Shown one piece after another: positions 18,815-27,479 of a stretch of DNA of 36,712 nucleotides. Position numbers and translations under genes: made by a program. The DNA is from Microbacteriaceae bacterium (GTDB taxonomy: Bacteria > Actinomycetota > Actinomycetes > Actinomycetales > Microbacteriaceae), in the NCBI GenBank assembly GCA_030840105.1, contig JAUZGC010000193.1, positions 1 to 36,712 of the forward strand, read 5' to 3'. The notes under the pieces were generated by a model that made no database searches, had not been told where the DNA came from, and worked only from the letters and a program-made list of their open reading frames with translations. Position 1 is the first letter of the stretch, and every line of letters starts with the position of its first letter.

Positions 18815-19486
18815 CTACGCGCTCGCGCTGACCGATCCGTCGCTGTAGCGCTTTGCCAGGTATTCGCCGACGACGACTCGCGCCTCGCTGATGAAGCCCT
18901 CGTCACCCTTCGGGTCGATCAGGAATGCCCGGTTGATGAGCGAATCGACGATCTCAACGACGACCTCAAGGTGAAAGTTGAGTTCGTCGCCGGCCGGCAG
19001 TCCGAACTCAGCAACAAGGATCTCCGCAAACTTGTGTGCAAAGAAGCCGATCCCGTAGTGGGCGTCGGAAACGACCGGTGAGCGTTCGGCATCCGTAAAT
19101 CGAATGATTCGGAAGCCCACCTCATTCCGGAACATGTCGACGAACGCGTCGATTGCGCACTCGACGGCGTTCCACCAGTGCTCCGGGTGGCTCTCATGGA
19201 TGTACTCGACGACCGCGGCGCGGTAACGCTGGACTGCGCGGTCACGCAGCGCCTGCAGGAGAACGATTCGGTCGGGGAAGTAACGGTATACGGTTCCGAT
19301 CGACGCTTCGGCACGCTCGGCAACCATGGCCGTCGTCAGGCGATCGAAGCCGATCTCATCGACGACCTCCGCCGCCGCATCGAGCAAAGCGTCGACTCGG
19401 GCGGCGCTTCGCTCCTGGATCGGTTCCGTTCTGACGAGCGGAGCCCCTGACTGGCTCGGTCCAGCCACGAGATCATTAATGGGCAC
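18815..19486 (-). CDS. TetR family transcriptional regulator
   Basis: RVDALLDAAAEVVDEIGFDRLTTAMVAERAEASIGTVYRYFPDRIVLLQALRDRAVQRY; GTG at 19486 after AGGAG (ORF track start 19516). Confidence 0.88.
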   Translation of the reverse strand: MPINDLVAGPSQSGAPLVRTEPIQERSAARVDALLDAAAEVVDEIGFDRLTTAMVAERAEASIGTVYRYFPDRIVLLQALRDRAVQRYRAAVVEYIHESHPEHWWNAVECAIDAFVDMFRNEVGFRIIRFTDAERSPVVSDAHYGIGFFAHKFAEILVAEFGLPAGDELNFHLEVVVEIVDSLINRAFLIDPKGDEGFISEARVVVGEYLAKRYSDGSVSASA

Positions 19487-19662
19487 TGGGCAACTCCTCT
19501 TTTGCTGCACGTCCACTGCGTTTGGGTCCGGGCCCCCAGCCCCACGCCGAATTTCCGCCGTGTTGGAAGGATCATATTCCCGGGAAGGTGAGAATTCCTG
19601 ATTTGCGCCTCCGCGCGTCCTATGAGTTCTCGCAGCTTCGCTGGCGTGAGAAACTGGGGCAA

Positions 19663-20730
19663 ATGGCCGTTTCTCCCGACGATCGCAGCGCGAATGTCCA
19701 ACCTATCGCGCACCGTGCCGCGCGCATAGAGGACGCATTCCACGATTTCCGGGCTAAGCGTGCACGAAAACGCGGCTATCTCTCCACGGTCGTGCCATAC
19801 ACGGGATACGGCTCGCCGACCTGGGTGCGCGTTCTTGGCCGGGTCGTTCTCGCCAAGGAACCGAAACCCGGCAGCAGGGCCGATCGGAAGAATCGCAAAC
19901 GGGTGGAAAGCATCCGGGGCTGGCGCAGTTTCACGAGCGTGCCCGTGAACGATGAGACGGTGACGATCGAGGTCAACGGCACGACGAACGAGGTCAGGCC
20001 GGATCGCGGCGGAGTCATCGACACCGTCTTGCCCGTGAAACTCACGCCGGGCTGGCACACCGTGCGGATGCGCACCGCCGATGGCATTGGCGTTGCCGAG
20101 GCACCTGTCTTCATCGTCGACCCGACCACCCGCTTCGGCGTGATCTCCGACATCGACGACACCGTGATGGTCACCGCACTCCCCCGCCCACTACTCGCGG
20201 CCTGGAATACATTCGTGCTCAACGAACACGCGCGGGTGCCAACGCCGGGTATGGCTGTACTCCTCGAGCGACTGGCCGCCGCACAACCCGGAACTCCCGT
20301 GATCTACCTTTCAACGGGAGCCTGGAACGTCGCCCCGACGATCACCCGCTTTCTCTCCAGGAACCTTTTCCCCGCCGGCCCTTTGCTCCTGACCGATTGG
20401 GGGCCGACGCACGACCGCTGGTTCCGCAGCGGCAGGGAACACAAGGAGCTGAACCTCGCACGTCTGGCAGGCGAGTTCCCCAACCTGCGGTGGCTGCTCG
20501 TGGGCGACGACGGGCAGCACGACGAGACGATCTACAAGGCGTTCGCGACCCTGCACCCAGAGAACGTCGCGGCCGTTGCGATTCGACAACTCTCAACCGG
20601 CGAGGCGGTGCTCGCCGGTGGACGGTCGATGGCCGAGAAGCACACCGAAACCAGCGGCGTGCCCTGGATGTACTCCCCCGATGGCGCCGGCCTCAGCGAC
20701 CAGCTCATTTCGCACGGTTTGCTGACCTAA
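19663..20730 (+). CDS. App1-like phosphatase domain protein (DUF2183)
   Basis: DIDDT phosphatase motif in RFGVISDIDDTVMVTALPRPLLAAWNTFVLNEHARVPTPGMAVLLERLAA, PVIYLSTGAWNVAPTITRFLSRNLFPAGPLLLTDWGPT, WLLVGDDGQHDETIY. Start uncertain (19522 or 19663). Confidence 0.85.
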   Translation: MAVSPDDRSANVQPIAHRAARIEDAFHDFRAKRARKRGYLSTVVPYTGYGSPTWVRVLGRVVLAKEPKPGSRADRKNRKRVESIRGWRSFTSVPVNDETVTIEVNGTTNEVRPDRGGVIDTVLPVKLTPGWHTVRMRTADGIGVAEAPVFIVDPTTRFGVISDIDDTVMVTALPRPLLAAWNTFVLNEHARVPTPGMAVLLERLAAAQPGTPVIYLSTGAWNVAPTITRFLSRNLFPAGPLLLTDWGPTHDRWFRSGREHKELNLARLAGEFPNLRWLLVGDDGQHDETIYKAFATLHPENVAAVAIRQLSTGEAVLAGGRSMAEKHTETSGVPWMYSPDGAGLSDQLISHGLLT

Positions 20731-20783
20731 CCCAAGGTGAGCCCCACTCTGCTGGTGTCGGCAGTGACCGCGATACTGGTGGC

Positions 20784-21893
20784 ATGCCGACCCGTGTGAC
20801 CACCGACGACCTCATTCGGCTCAGGCTCGCCGCACAGCTCCTGCGGGAGGGCGAGCTGCGGTCACCCGCAGACGTTGCACGCCACCTTCTCGCCACACAG
20901 GCGCAGGACTTCGCTGCCGCATGCTGGGCACTGGGGCTCCGAGCGCCCGGAACGACCCAGCTCGATGTGCTCATGGCACTCGAACGCGGTGAGATCCTGC
21001 GATCCTGGCCCATGCGGGGCACGCTGCATTTCGTTCCGCCGGAAGATCTCGGCTGGATGCTTGCTGTCACGACCCCGCGCATGATTGCGGGACTCGCGAC
21101 GAGGAACCGCCAGCTCGAGCTCGACGATGCCGCGTTTGAACGCGCCAGAGAGGTCGTCGTAAACGCACTGAGCGGCGGGGGCACGATCGGCCGCGCAGAG
21201 CTCATGCAGGAGTTCGAAGCGCACGGCATCCGTACGGCCGGCCAGCGCGGGTACCACCTCATCTACTACCTGGCGCAGACCGGAACGCTGTGTTGGGGTC
21301 CACCGCACAAGGCGCAGCAGTCGCTCGTGCTCCTCGATGAATGGGTCACCTCGCCTCGTGAGCTCGGGCCGGAGGAGTCGCTGCGGGAGTTCCTGGTGCG
21401 CTACCTCGACGGGCACGGCCCGGCCACTCTCAAGGACTTCGCCTGGTGGTCGAAGGTGACCATCACTTCGGCGAGAGCTGCGCTTGCGCTTGCGCGCACC
21501 GAACTGGTCGAACTCGACCTCGACGGCACGAGCTATTGGATGACGGCGAAAGCAGCGGATGCGACATCCGCAGCGCCACCCGCTCGCGGGGCTCGAGAAG
21601 CGGTTCGGGTGCTGCCCGGCTTCGACGAGTACCTCCTCGGCTACCAGGACCGCTCTCTCGTGCTCCCGCCCGAATTCGCGCAGCGCATCGTTCCCGGCGG
21701 CAATGGGATCTTCCTTCCCACGATCGTCTCGCGGGGCCGAGTCGTCGGCACCTGGCGTCGGGCGTCTGCCGCCAAGGGCGTGACCGGGCAAGCGCAGGCG
21801 TTCACCCGCCTCACGGTGCGCGAGTCTGCGGGGTTCGAACGGGCGATCCGCGACTACGCACGTTTCGTCGGGTCGCCGGCGCCCGCAGCGTAG
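20784..21893 (+). CDS. Winged-helix DNA-binding domain protein, HTH_42/AlkZ-like
   Basis: LLATQAQDFAAACWALGLRAPGTTQLDVLMALERGEILRSWPMRGTLHFVPPEDLGWML...VLPGFDEYLLGYQDRSLVL...RGRVVGTWRR. Confidence 0.8.
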   Translation: MPTRVTTDDLIRLRLAAQLLREGELRSPADVARHLLATQAQDFAAACWALGLRAPGTTQLDVLMALERGEILRSWPMRGTLHFVPPEDLGWMLAVTTPRMIAGLATRNRQLELDDAAFERAREVVVNALSGGGTIGRAELMQEFEAHGIRTAGQRGYHLIYYLAQTGTLCWGPPHKAQQSLVLLDEWVTSPRELGPEESLREFLVRYLDGHGPATLKDFAWWSKVTITSARAALALARTELVELDLDGTSYWMTAKAADATSAAPPARGAREAVRVLPGFDEYLLGYQDRSLVLPPEFAQRIVPGGNGIFLPTIVSRGRVVGTWRRASAAKGVTGQAQAFTRLTVRESAGFERAIRDYARFVGSPAPAA

Positions 21894-21928
21894 CGCAGAC
21901 AGCGCGCCCGCGGCATAGCGCAGACTGC
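21879..21928. repeat. Tandem 25-bp duplication overlapping the stop codon of the HTH_42-like gene
   Basis: GCGCCCGCAGCGTAGCGCAGACAGC (21879..21903) and GCGCCCGCGGCATAGCGCAGACTGC (21904..21928), 22 of 25 identical. Confidence 0.75.
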
Positions 21929-21945
21929 GCGGTTACGCTTGAAGG

Positions 21946-22983
21946 GTGCGACTGCCCGCGACTTTCCGAACGTCGACCCGCGTTCCCCTGCTGCAGGTCA
22001 CCAAATCCGCAATCGCAATGGTTGCATCCTGGTTGCTGGCCAGCGCTTTCCTTCCCACCGAGGTTCCGATCTTCGCCGCGATTGCGGCGATCCTCGTGGT
22101 TCAGCCGAGTGTCAACCAGTCGATCGGTCGCGCGATCGAGCGCAGCATCGGCGTCATTTTCGGCGTGATTGTCGCGTATGGCATCGGCGTGGCATTCGGC
22201 CAGACAAGCTGGATCGTGCTCCTCGCCGTCGTCGTCGCGATCTTCCTGGCCTGGGCACTCAAACTGACTCCGATGACCGCCACCCAGGTGCCGATCAGCG
22301 CGATGCTCGTGCTCTCGATCGGCGCGTCGACGCCGAACTACGCCGCCACGCGCATCCTTGAGACCGTCCTCGGCGCGGTCATCGGCATCATCGTCAACCT
22401 TGCGATCGTTCCCCCCGTTCTCCTCGAGCCGGCGCACCAATCGGTGGTGCGGCTCGCGAATGAGATAGCGGCAACCCTTGATCGCCTGGCGACGGTGCTC
22501 ACCACGCCGCAGACGCCGGCACAGCTCGATGAGGTGTTGATCACAGCGCGGCTCCTGCGGCCCATGTACGACAAGACAATCAAGGACCTCGACCTGGGCA
22601 GGGAAAGCCTCACGCTCAACCCGCGCCAGGCACGCCTCCGCGCGGACCTGGAGGAGGATGCCGCATTGTCCAGACGCTTGTTGGCCCTCGTCAACCGCAC
22701 GCTCGGCATGACGCGTTCGCTGCATGACCACTATGACGGGCGACTCATCACCGAGCCGACCGTAGCCGCCATCGCCAACCAACTCACGCGGAGTGCCCAC
22801 GATCTGCGCCTCCTCGTGAACGACACCAGGCACGGGGACGACGGGCCGGCACCGTCGACGTCCGAGCTCCCCGCTCTCACCGCGCCCCTCGTGGTCAGGG
22901 CCCCGAACGCGGAACACTGGATCCTGCTCGGCTCACTCCTCGAGGATCTCCGCCGCGTGCGCGTGGAGATCCTTGGCGAATAG
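21946..22983 (+). CDS. FUSC/aromatic acid exporter-like membrane protein
   Basis: Multiple TM helices: IAMVASWLLASAFLPTEVPIFAAIAAILVVQPSVNQSIGRAIERSIGVIFGVIVAYGIG, GAVIGIIVNLAIVPP, then a helical C-terminal region. GTG start. Confidence 0.8.
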   Translation: MRLPATFRTSTRVPLLQVTKSAIAMVASWLLASAFLPTEVPIFAAIAAILVVQPSVNQSIGRAIERSIGVIFGVIVAYGIGVAFGQTSWIVLLAVVVAIFLAWALKLTPMTATQVPISAMLVLSIGASTPNYAATRILETVLGAVIGIIVNLAIVPPVLLEPAHQSVVRLANEIAATLDRLATVLTTPQTPAQLDEVLITARLLRPMYDKTIKDLDLGRESLTLNPRQARLRADLEEDAALSRRLLALVNRTLGMTRSLHDHYDGRLITEPTVAAIANQLTRSAHDLRLLVNDTRHGDDGPAPSTSELPALTAPLVVRAPNAEHWILLGSLLEDLRRVRVEILGE

Positions 22984-23024
22984 CCAGCAGGTCACCCGTT
23001 AACGAACCGTGGCCCCTTAACGAA

Positions 23025-23056
23025 CTCAGGGGCCCCGAAAGTGCGGGGCCCCTGAG
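23025..23056. terminator. Strong hairpin between convergent FUSC-like and YceI genes
   Basis: CTCAGGGGCCCCG aaagtg CGGGGCCCCTGAG, 13-bp perfect stem; no clear T-tract. Confidence 0.75.
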
Positions 23057-23095
23057 AGCTCATATGACAACTGTGCCAGTTGCCTGCTGTGCAGG

Positions 23096-23653
23096 CTACT
23101 GGTCGGCGAGAATAGCCTGCAGTTCAAGCGTGATCGTCACCTTGTCGCCCAGCAGCATTCCACCGCTTTCGAGTGCGGCGTTGTAGGTGAGGCCGAACGC
23201 CTCGCGCTCGATCTCCGTCTTCGCCGTCGCACCCGCCCGGTACGCGCCGGACGTGTCTGCACCGAACCCGCCGAACTCGAACTCGAAGGTCACCGGCTGG
23301 GTGACGCCTTTGATGGTCAGGTCGCCGTCGACGAGGAATTCCCCATCCACGTTGCGTACACCGGTCGAGACGAAGTCGATGGTCGGGTGGGTTTCGGCGT
23401 CGAAGAAGTCCCCTGTGCGCAGGTGACCGTCGCGGTTCTTCTCCTTGGTGTTGACCGAGGTGACATCGACCTTGGCCGTCACACGCGAGTCAAGCGGGTT
23501 CTCGCCCGTGACGAAGGTCGCGTCGAAATTCTCGAAAACGCCCTTGACCTTGCTGATCATCAGGTGGCGAATGCTGAATCCCACCTCGCTGTGCACGGGG
23601 TCGATGGTCCAGGTGCCGGCCCTGTAGCCGGGGATCGTAACGGTCTCAGACAA
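23096..23653 (-). CDS. YceI family protein
   Basis: GTWTIDPVHSEVGFSIRHLMISKVKGVFENFDATF...DFFDAETHPTIDFVSTGV...GDLTIKGVTQPVTFEFEFGG. Confidence 0.93.
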   Translation of the reverse strand: MSETVTIPGYRAGTWTIDPVHSEVGFSIRHLMISKVKGVFENFDATFVTGENPLDSRVTAKVDVTSVNTKEKNRDGHLRTGDFFDAETHPTIDFVSTGVRNVDGEFLVDGDLTIKGVTQPVTFEFEFGGFGADTSGAYRAGATAKTEIEREAFGLTYNAALESGGMLLGDKVTITLELQAILADQ

Positions 23654-23792
23654 TGGGTGTCTCCTCTTGCTTTGGTGGATAAGGGCGCTGAAGCGGCGCC
23701 TTGAATTGATGCAAGGGCATACAAGTTGTCATTATTCCTTGGCGCGAAGTGAATCTTCGTAAACACGAATTACGCGCCCACACCCGTAGCAT

Positions 23793-24632
23793 GTGGACAT
23801 GCCGACGAAGGTCCTGGCCCTCCTGCGGGCCAGCCATCCAGGGCCCTCTGCGGTCGTAACGGCCATCGCCGTGATTCTCGGCATCGATCTCGGCTATCCG
23901 CTTGGGCGGCTGGTCTTGCTTGCGGTCGCGATCCTTGCGGGCCAGCTGTCGATCGGCTGGTCGAACGACTGGATCGATGCTGGTCGGGACTCGGCGGTGC
24001 ATCGCACGGACAAGCCCATCGCGCGCGGCATGATCCGCACCGGGACCGTGCGTGCTGCCGCGTTCGTGGCGCTGGCCGCGGCCCTCATCCTGTCCCTGTT
24101 TCTCGGACCCCTCGCCACCATCGCGCATCTGGTGGCCGTGGCCTCAGCCTGGTCATACAACCTCCGCCTCAAAGCGACGGTCTTCTCCTTCGTGCCGTTT
24201 CTCGTCAGCTTCGGTCTCCTTCCGGCCATCGCAACCCTGGGCCAGGTGACTCCACGCGTGCCGGCGCCGTGGGTGGTCGTTGTCGCGGGGCTGCTCGGGG
24301 TGGCCGCCCACTTCGCCAACGTCATCCCCGACCTGCAGGATGACCGCCGCACGAACATCCGAGGGCTCCCCCACATCCTCGGCGCACGCGTCGCCGGCGT
24401 CTCCGCGTTCACCTGCCTCGCTGCGACGACTGCTCTTCTCGCCTTCGGGCCCGGACCGATCGAGCGGCCGGCGCTATGGGTTGGGCTCGCCGTCGGGATG
24501 GGGATCGCGGCCCTCGGCGCCGCGCTCTCGCTGCGTGCGACCCCGACGCGTCTCCTGATGAGCCTCATCATGACGGGCGCCCTCGTCGACGTTGTCATGC
24601 TCGCCCTGGCCGGCCGGTCGATCCTGGCCTAG
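23793..24632 (+). CDS. UbiA-like prenyltransferase
   Basis: Polytopic; NDWIDAGRDSAVHRTDKPIARG (first Asp-rich motif) and NVIPDLQDDRRTNIRGLPHILG (second). Confidence 0.85.
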   Translation: MDMPTKVLALLRASHPGPSAVVTAIAVILGIDLGYPLGRLVLLAVAILAGQLSIGWSNDWIDAGRDSAVHRTDKPIARGMIRTGTVRAAAFVALAAALILSLFLGPLATIAHLVAVASAWSYNLRLKATVFSFVPFLVSFGLLPAIATLGQVTPRVPAPWVVVVAGLLGVAAHFANVIPDLQDDRRTNIRGLPHILGARVAGVSAFTCLAATTALLAFGPGPIERPALWVGLAVGMGIAALGAALSLRATPTRLLMSLIMTGALVDVVMLALAGRSILA

Positions 24633-26018
24633 CTGCGGGCGGGGGTTGCGGATGCCCGCGGCCGACACGAGACCGCCGGCGATCAAGAGGGCGGCTGTCA
24701 CGATGAGTGCCCGGTCCAGACCCGTCTTGTCGAGGTGCGCTCCGACGATCAAACCGGCGAACGCGACCGTGATGAGCCCGGCGATGCGCGCGACCGCGTT
24801 GTTGACGGCCGATCCGATTCCCGCCTGTTCGGCATTGATCGAACCGAGGATGGCCGAAGTAAGGGGGGCGACCGTCAGCGAGAGTCCGACTCCGAACAGA
24901 ATCGCCGATGGCAAGAGCTGCGTCCAGTAATTGACGGAAGTACCGATCATGAGCAGCCAGATGAACCCGGTCGCGGCAACGATCGGGCCGAGCGCCATGA
25001 AGATCCGCGGCCCATACCGGCCGGAGAGTCCACCGAAGTAGCCCGAGAGCACCAGCAGAACGATCGTCGTCGGGACGAAGACGAAGCCCGCAGCCGTCGC
25101 TGTGAATCCGGCGACCTGAATGAGGAAGAGAGTGACAACGAATGGGCCGAAGGCGAGCGCGCCATAAACAAGGTACGTCGCGACATTGCCGACCCAGAAG
25201 TTGTGCACCCTGAAGATTTCGAGCGGCAACATCGGCGAGCCGACGCGTGTCTCCGCCCAGAAGAAGACAGCGAGCGCAAGGATGCCGGTCACGAGCGAGA
25301 TCCACACACGGGGGCTCGACCACCCGACGCTGCCCTGCTCGATGAGCGCGAAGACCGTGGCACCGAGTCCGATCGCGCCGAGGACGGCCCCGAGGAAGTC
25401 CACGCGCCCGCCAGAGCCACGGATGTTCGGTCCGAGCCCTCGCATGAGCAGCAGTGTTACGAGGATCGGGATGACGTTGACAACGAAAACGAACCGCCAC
25501 GAGAGCGTATCGACGAAGACGCCGCCGAGGAGCGGTCCCGCGACAGCGGCAATACCCGTCCAGGCCGTCCACTGCCCGATCGCCTTCGCCTGGGCCGCTC
25601 CACTGAAGTACGAGATGATCAGGGCAAGCGAACTGGGCACCAGCAGCGCGCCCGCGACCCCCTGCAGTGCCCGCGAAACGATCAGGAAGACCGCAGTCGG
25701 CGCTACCGCGCACAGAAGGGACATCACGCCAAATCCGGTGATCCCGACGAGCAGGATGCGCTGGCGGCCGAACACGTCTGAGAGTGAGCCCGCGATGAGG
25801 ATGAATGATCCAAGCGTGACCAGGTACGCATCGACGACCCACTGCTGGAGGGGCAGACCGCCGCCGAGTTCGCGTGAGATCGCCGGGAGAGCGACATTGA
25901 TGGCCGACGCGTCCAGGAAGGCGACGAAGGACGCGAGGATAGCAATGATGAGAACGCGGCGCTGTACTGCACGTGCGGGCTCGGGAAAGGTCACGCCTTC
26001 AGTAAACGTGCGGCGCAA
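24474..26018 (-). CDS. MFS transporter, DHA2/EmrB-QacA-like
   Basis: FLDASAINVALPAISRELGGGLPLQQWVVDAYLVTLGSFILIAGSLSDVFGRQRILLVGITGFGVMSLLCAVAPTAVFLIVSRALQGVAGALLVPSSLALI. C-terminal ~52 codons overlap the UbiA-like gene on the opposite strand. Confidence 0.88.
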   Translation of the reverse strand: MRRTFTEGVTFPEPARAVQRRVLIIAILASFVAFLDASAINVALPAISRELGGGLPLQQWVVDAYLVTLGSFILIAGSLSDVFGRQRILLVGITGFGVMSLLCAVAPTAVFLIVSRALQGVAGALLVPSSLALIISYFSGAAQAKAIGQWTAWTGIAAVAGPLLGGVFVDTLSWRFVFVVNVIPILVTLLLMRGLGPNIRGSGGRVDFLGAVLGAIGLGATVFALIEQGSVGWSSPRVWISLVTGILALAVFFWAETRVGSPMLPLEIFRVHNFWVGNVATYLVYGALAFGPFVVTLFLIQVAGFTATAAGFVFVPTTIVLLVLSGYFGGLSGRYGPRIFMALGPIVAATGFIWLLMIGTSVNYWTQLLPSAILFGVGLSLTVAPLTSAILGSINAEQAGIGSAVNNAVARIAGLITVAFAGLIVGAHLDKTGLDRALIVTAALLIAGGLVSAAGIRNPRPQLGQDRPAGQGEHDNVDEGARHDEAHQETRRGRTQRERGAEGRDPHPDGEPNP

Positions 26019-26063
26019 CCGAAAGGCAACTCGGCGCTGGGTGCCCCGGGTGGGATGCCCGGA

Positions 26064-27347
26064 CTAATTGCCCTTCGTACACGTCTGCTGCGCAGCCGTC
26101 TGCCCGGTCACCGATTGCGGCAGCACGACCGCGTTCGACGATGCGGCAGTGGTCGGCACGGGCGACGGGATGGCGGTGGATGTCGCCCCCGGAGCCGTCG
26201 TCGGCGCGGCCGGTGTTGTCGGCGCAATCACTGCGGCACGACCCGGTGCACCACTCAACTGCACGGGCTGATCGGCTACGAGCGCCGAATTGAGCACGCT
26301 GGCCGCCGATGTCTGGGGGATCACGCGGTTCGGATTGGTCGGATCAGCGACCGTCGGGTACTGCAGGAAGACCATGTTTGACAGGCCCGTGTCCTTGAGG
26401 GCCAGCGCGATCTGAACCAGCGTGGTCGGGCTGGTCAAGGTGTCGGAGAGCACCATGCTCGATGTCGCCGCCTTGGCCAGCGGGTAGAGCTGGAACGGGT
26501 TTGCGAGCACACCGCCGCTCACGATCTTTCGCATGAGCGCAGACATGAAGACCTGCTGGTTACTGATGCGGCCAAGGTCGCTGCCGTCGCCGACGCCGTG
26601 CCTGCTGCGCAGGAACGACAACGCCATCGGGCCGACCAGGGTCTGCTCACCGGCCGCCAGGTGCAGCGGCGGGTTCGTGTACGAGTCGTTGACGGGCGAC
26701 GCGATGCATACCGTGACCCCTCCGATCGCGTCCGACATGGCTGTCACACCGTCGAAGCTGATGCCGGCCGCAAAGGGAATCGTCAGTCCGGTGAGCGACT
26801 CGATCGTCGAGACAGCGCAGGACAGACCGCCGCGGTACAACGCCGTGTTGAGCATTCCAGTCGTCGCGGGACTCGTCCCCCCTCCGGTCTTCTGGCACGC
26901 CGGCATGGAAATGATCATGTCGCGCGGAAAGCTCACCACCGTCGCGCTCTTATGATCCTGGGCAATGTGCAACAGGATCGTGACGTCGTTGTTTCCCACG
27001 CCTGAACTACCGGCGAGCTCGGCCGCGCTGGAGTACACCCCGCCCTGGCCGCTCCGCGTGTCCGTTCCGGTCAGAAGCAGGTTCACACCGCCCGAGATGG
27101 CGCCGACGTTCGGGATCGGGCCGGTAGTTTGGCCAGACGCGTGAGTGAGGTGGATTCCGGGTTTCACGCTGCTCGCGACATCCCACGCTGCGATCGCGGC
27201 GATCGAGGTGGTGCTCACTAGGACAATGCCGATGGCCGCGGCGAGAGCTTTGACTGCTGTCTTGACCGGGTGCTGCAGCCCCTGACGGCCGTGCCGTACA
27301 GGCTCCCCCGATCGGCTCCGCTGTCGCAATGGCCCAGTGTTCGTCAT
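26064..27347 (-). CDS. LCP (LytR-CpsA-Psr) family protein
   Basis: NLLLTGTDTRSGQG...NNDVTILLHIAQDHKSATVVSFPRDMIISMP...GMLNTALYRGGLSCAVSTIESLTGLTIPFAAGISFDGVTAMSDAIGGVTVCI...ALSFLRSRHGVGDGSDLGRISNQQVFMSAL. Start ATG at 27347 preceded by GGGAGGGA. Confidence 0.92.
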   Translation of the reverse strand: MTNTGPLRQRSRSGEPVRHGRQGLQHPVKTAVKALAAAIGIVLVSTTSIAAIAAWDVASSVKPGIHLTHASGQTTGPIPNVGAISGGVNLLLTGTDTRSGQGGVYSSAAELAGSSGVGNNDVTILLHIAQDHKSATVVSFPRDMIISMPACQKTGGGTSPATTGMLNTALYRGGLSCAVSTIESLTGLTIPFAAGISFDGVTAMSDAIGGVTVCIASPVNDSYTNPPLHLAAGEQTLVGPMALSFLRSRHGVGDGSDLGRISNQQVFMSALMRKIVSGGVLANPFQLYPLAKAATSSMVLSDTLTSPTTLVQIALALKDTGLSNMVFLQYPTVADPTNPNRVIPQTSAASVLNSALVADQPVQLSGAPGRAAVIAPTTPAAPTTAPGATSTAIPSPVPTTAASSNAVVLPQSVTGQTAAQQTCTKGN

Positions 27348-27479
27348 GGCTATCCCTCCCATCCCGCACAACTTCGTTTTCGGTCGCACGATCGAGCGGA
27401 ACATGCAGGACTCTATTCGAGCACATCTGTGTGTGCGCTGAGACGCGCCCCCCTTTCGGAACGGCGTCCGCTCGTCGCT

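Noticed and set aside
21811-22917. 368-aa minus-strand ORF
   Set aside because: Antisense of the FUSC-like gene; His/Arg/Asp-rich shadow translation.
24735-25781. 348-aa + strand ORF
   Set aside because: Antisense of the MFS transporter; charged low-complexity composition typical of antisense of membrane proteins.
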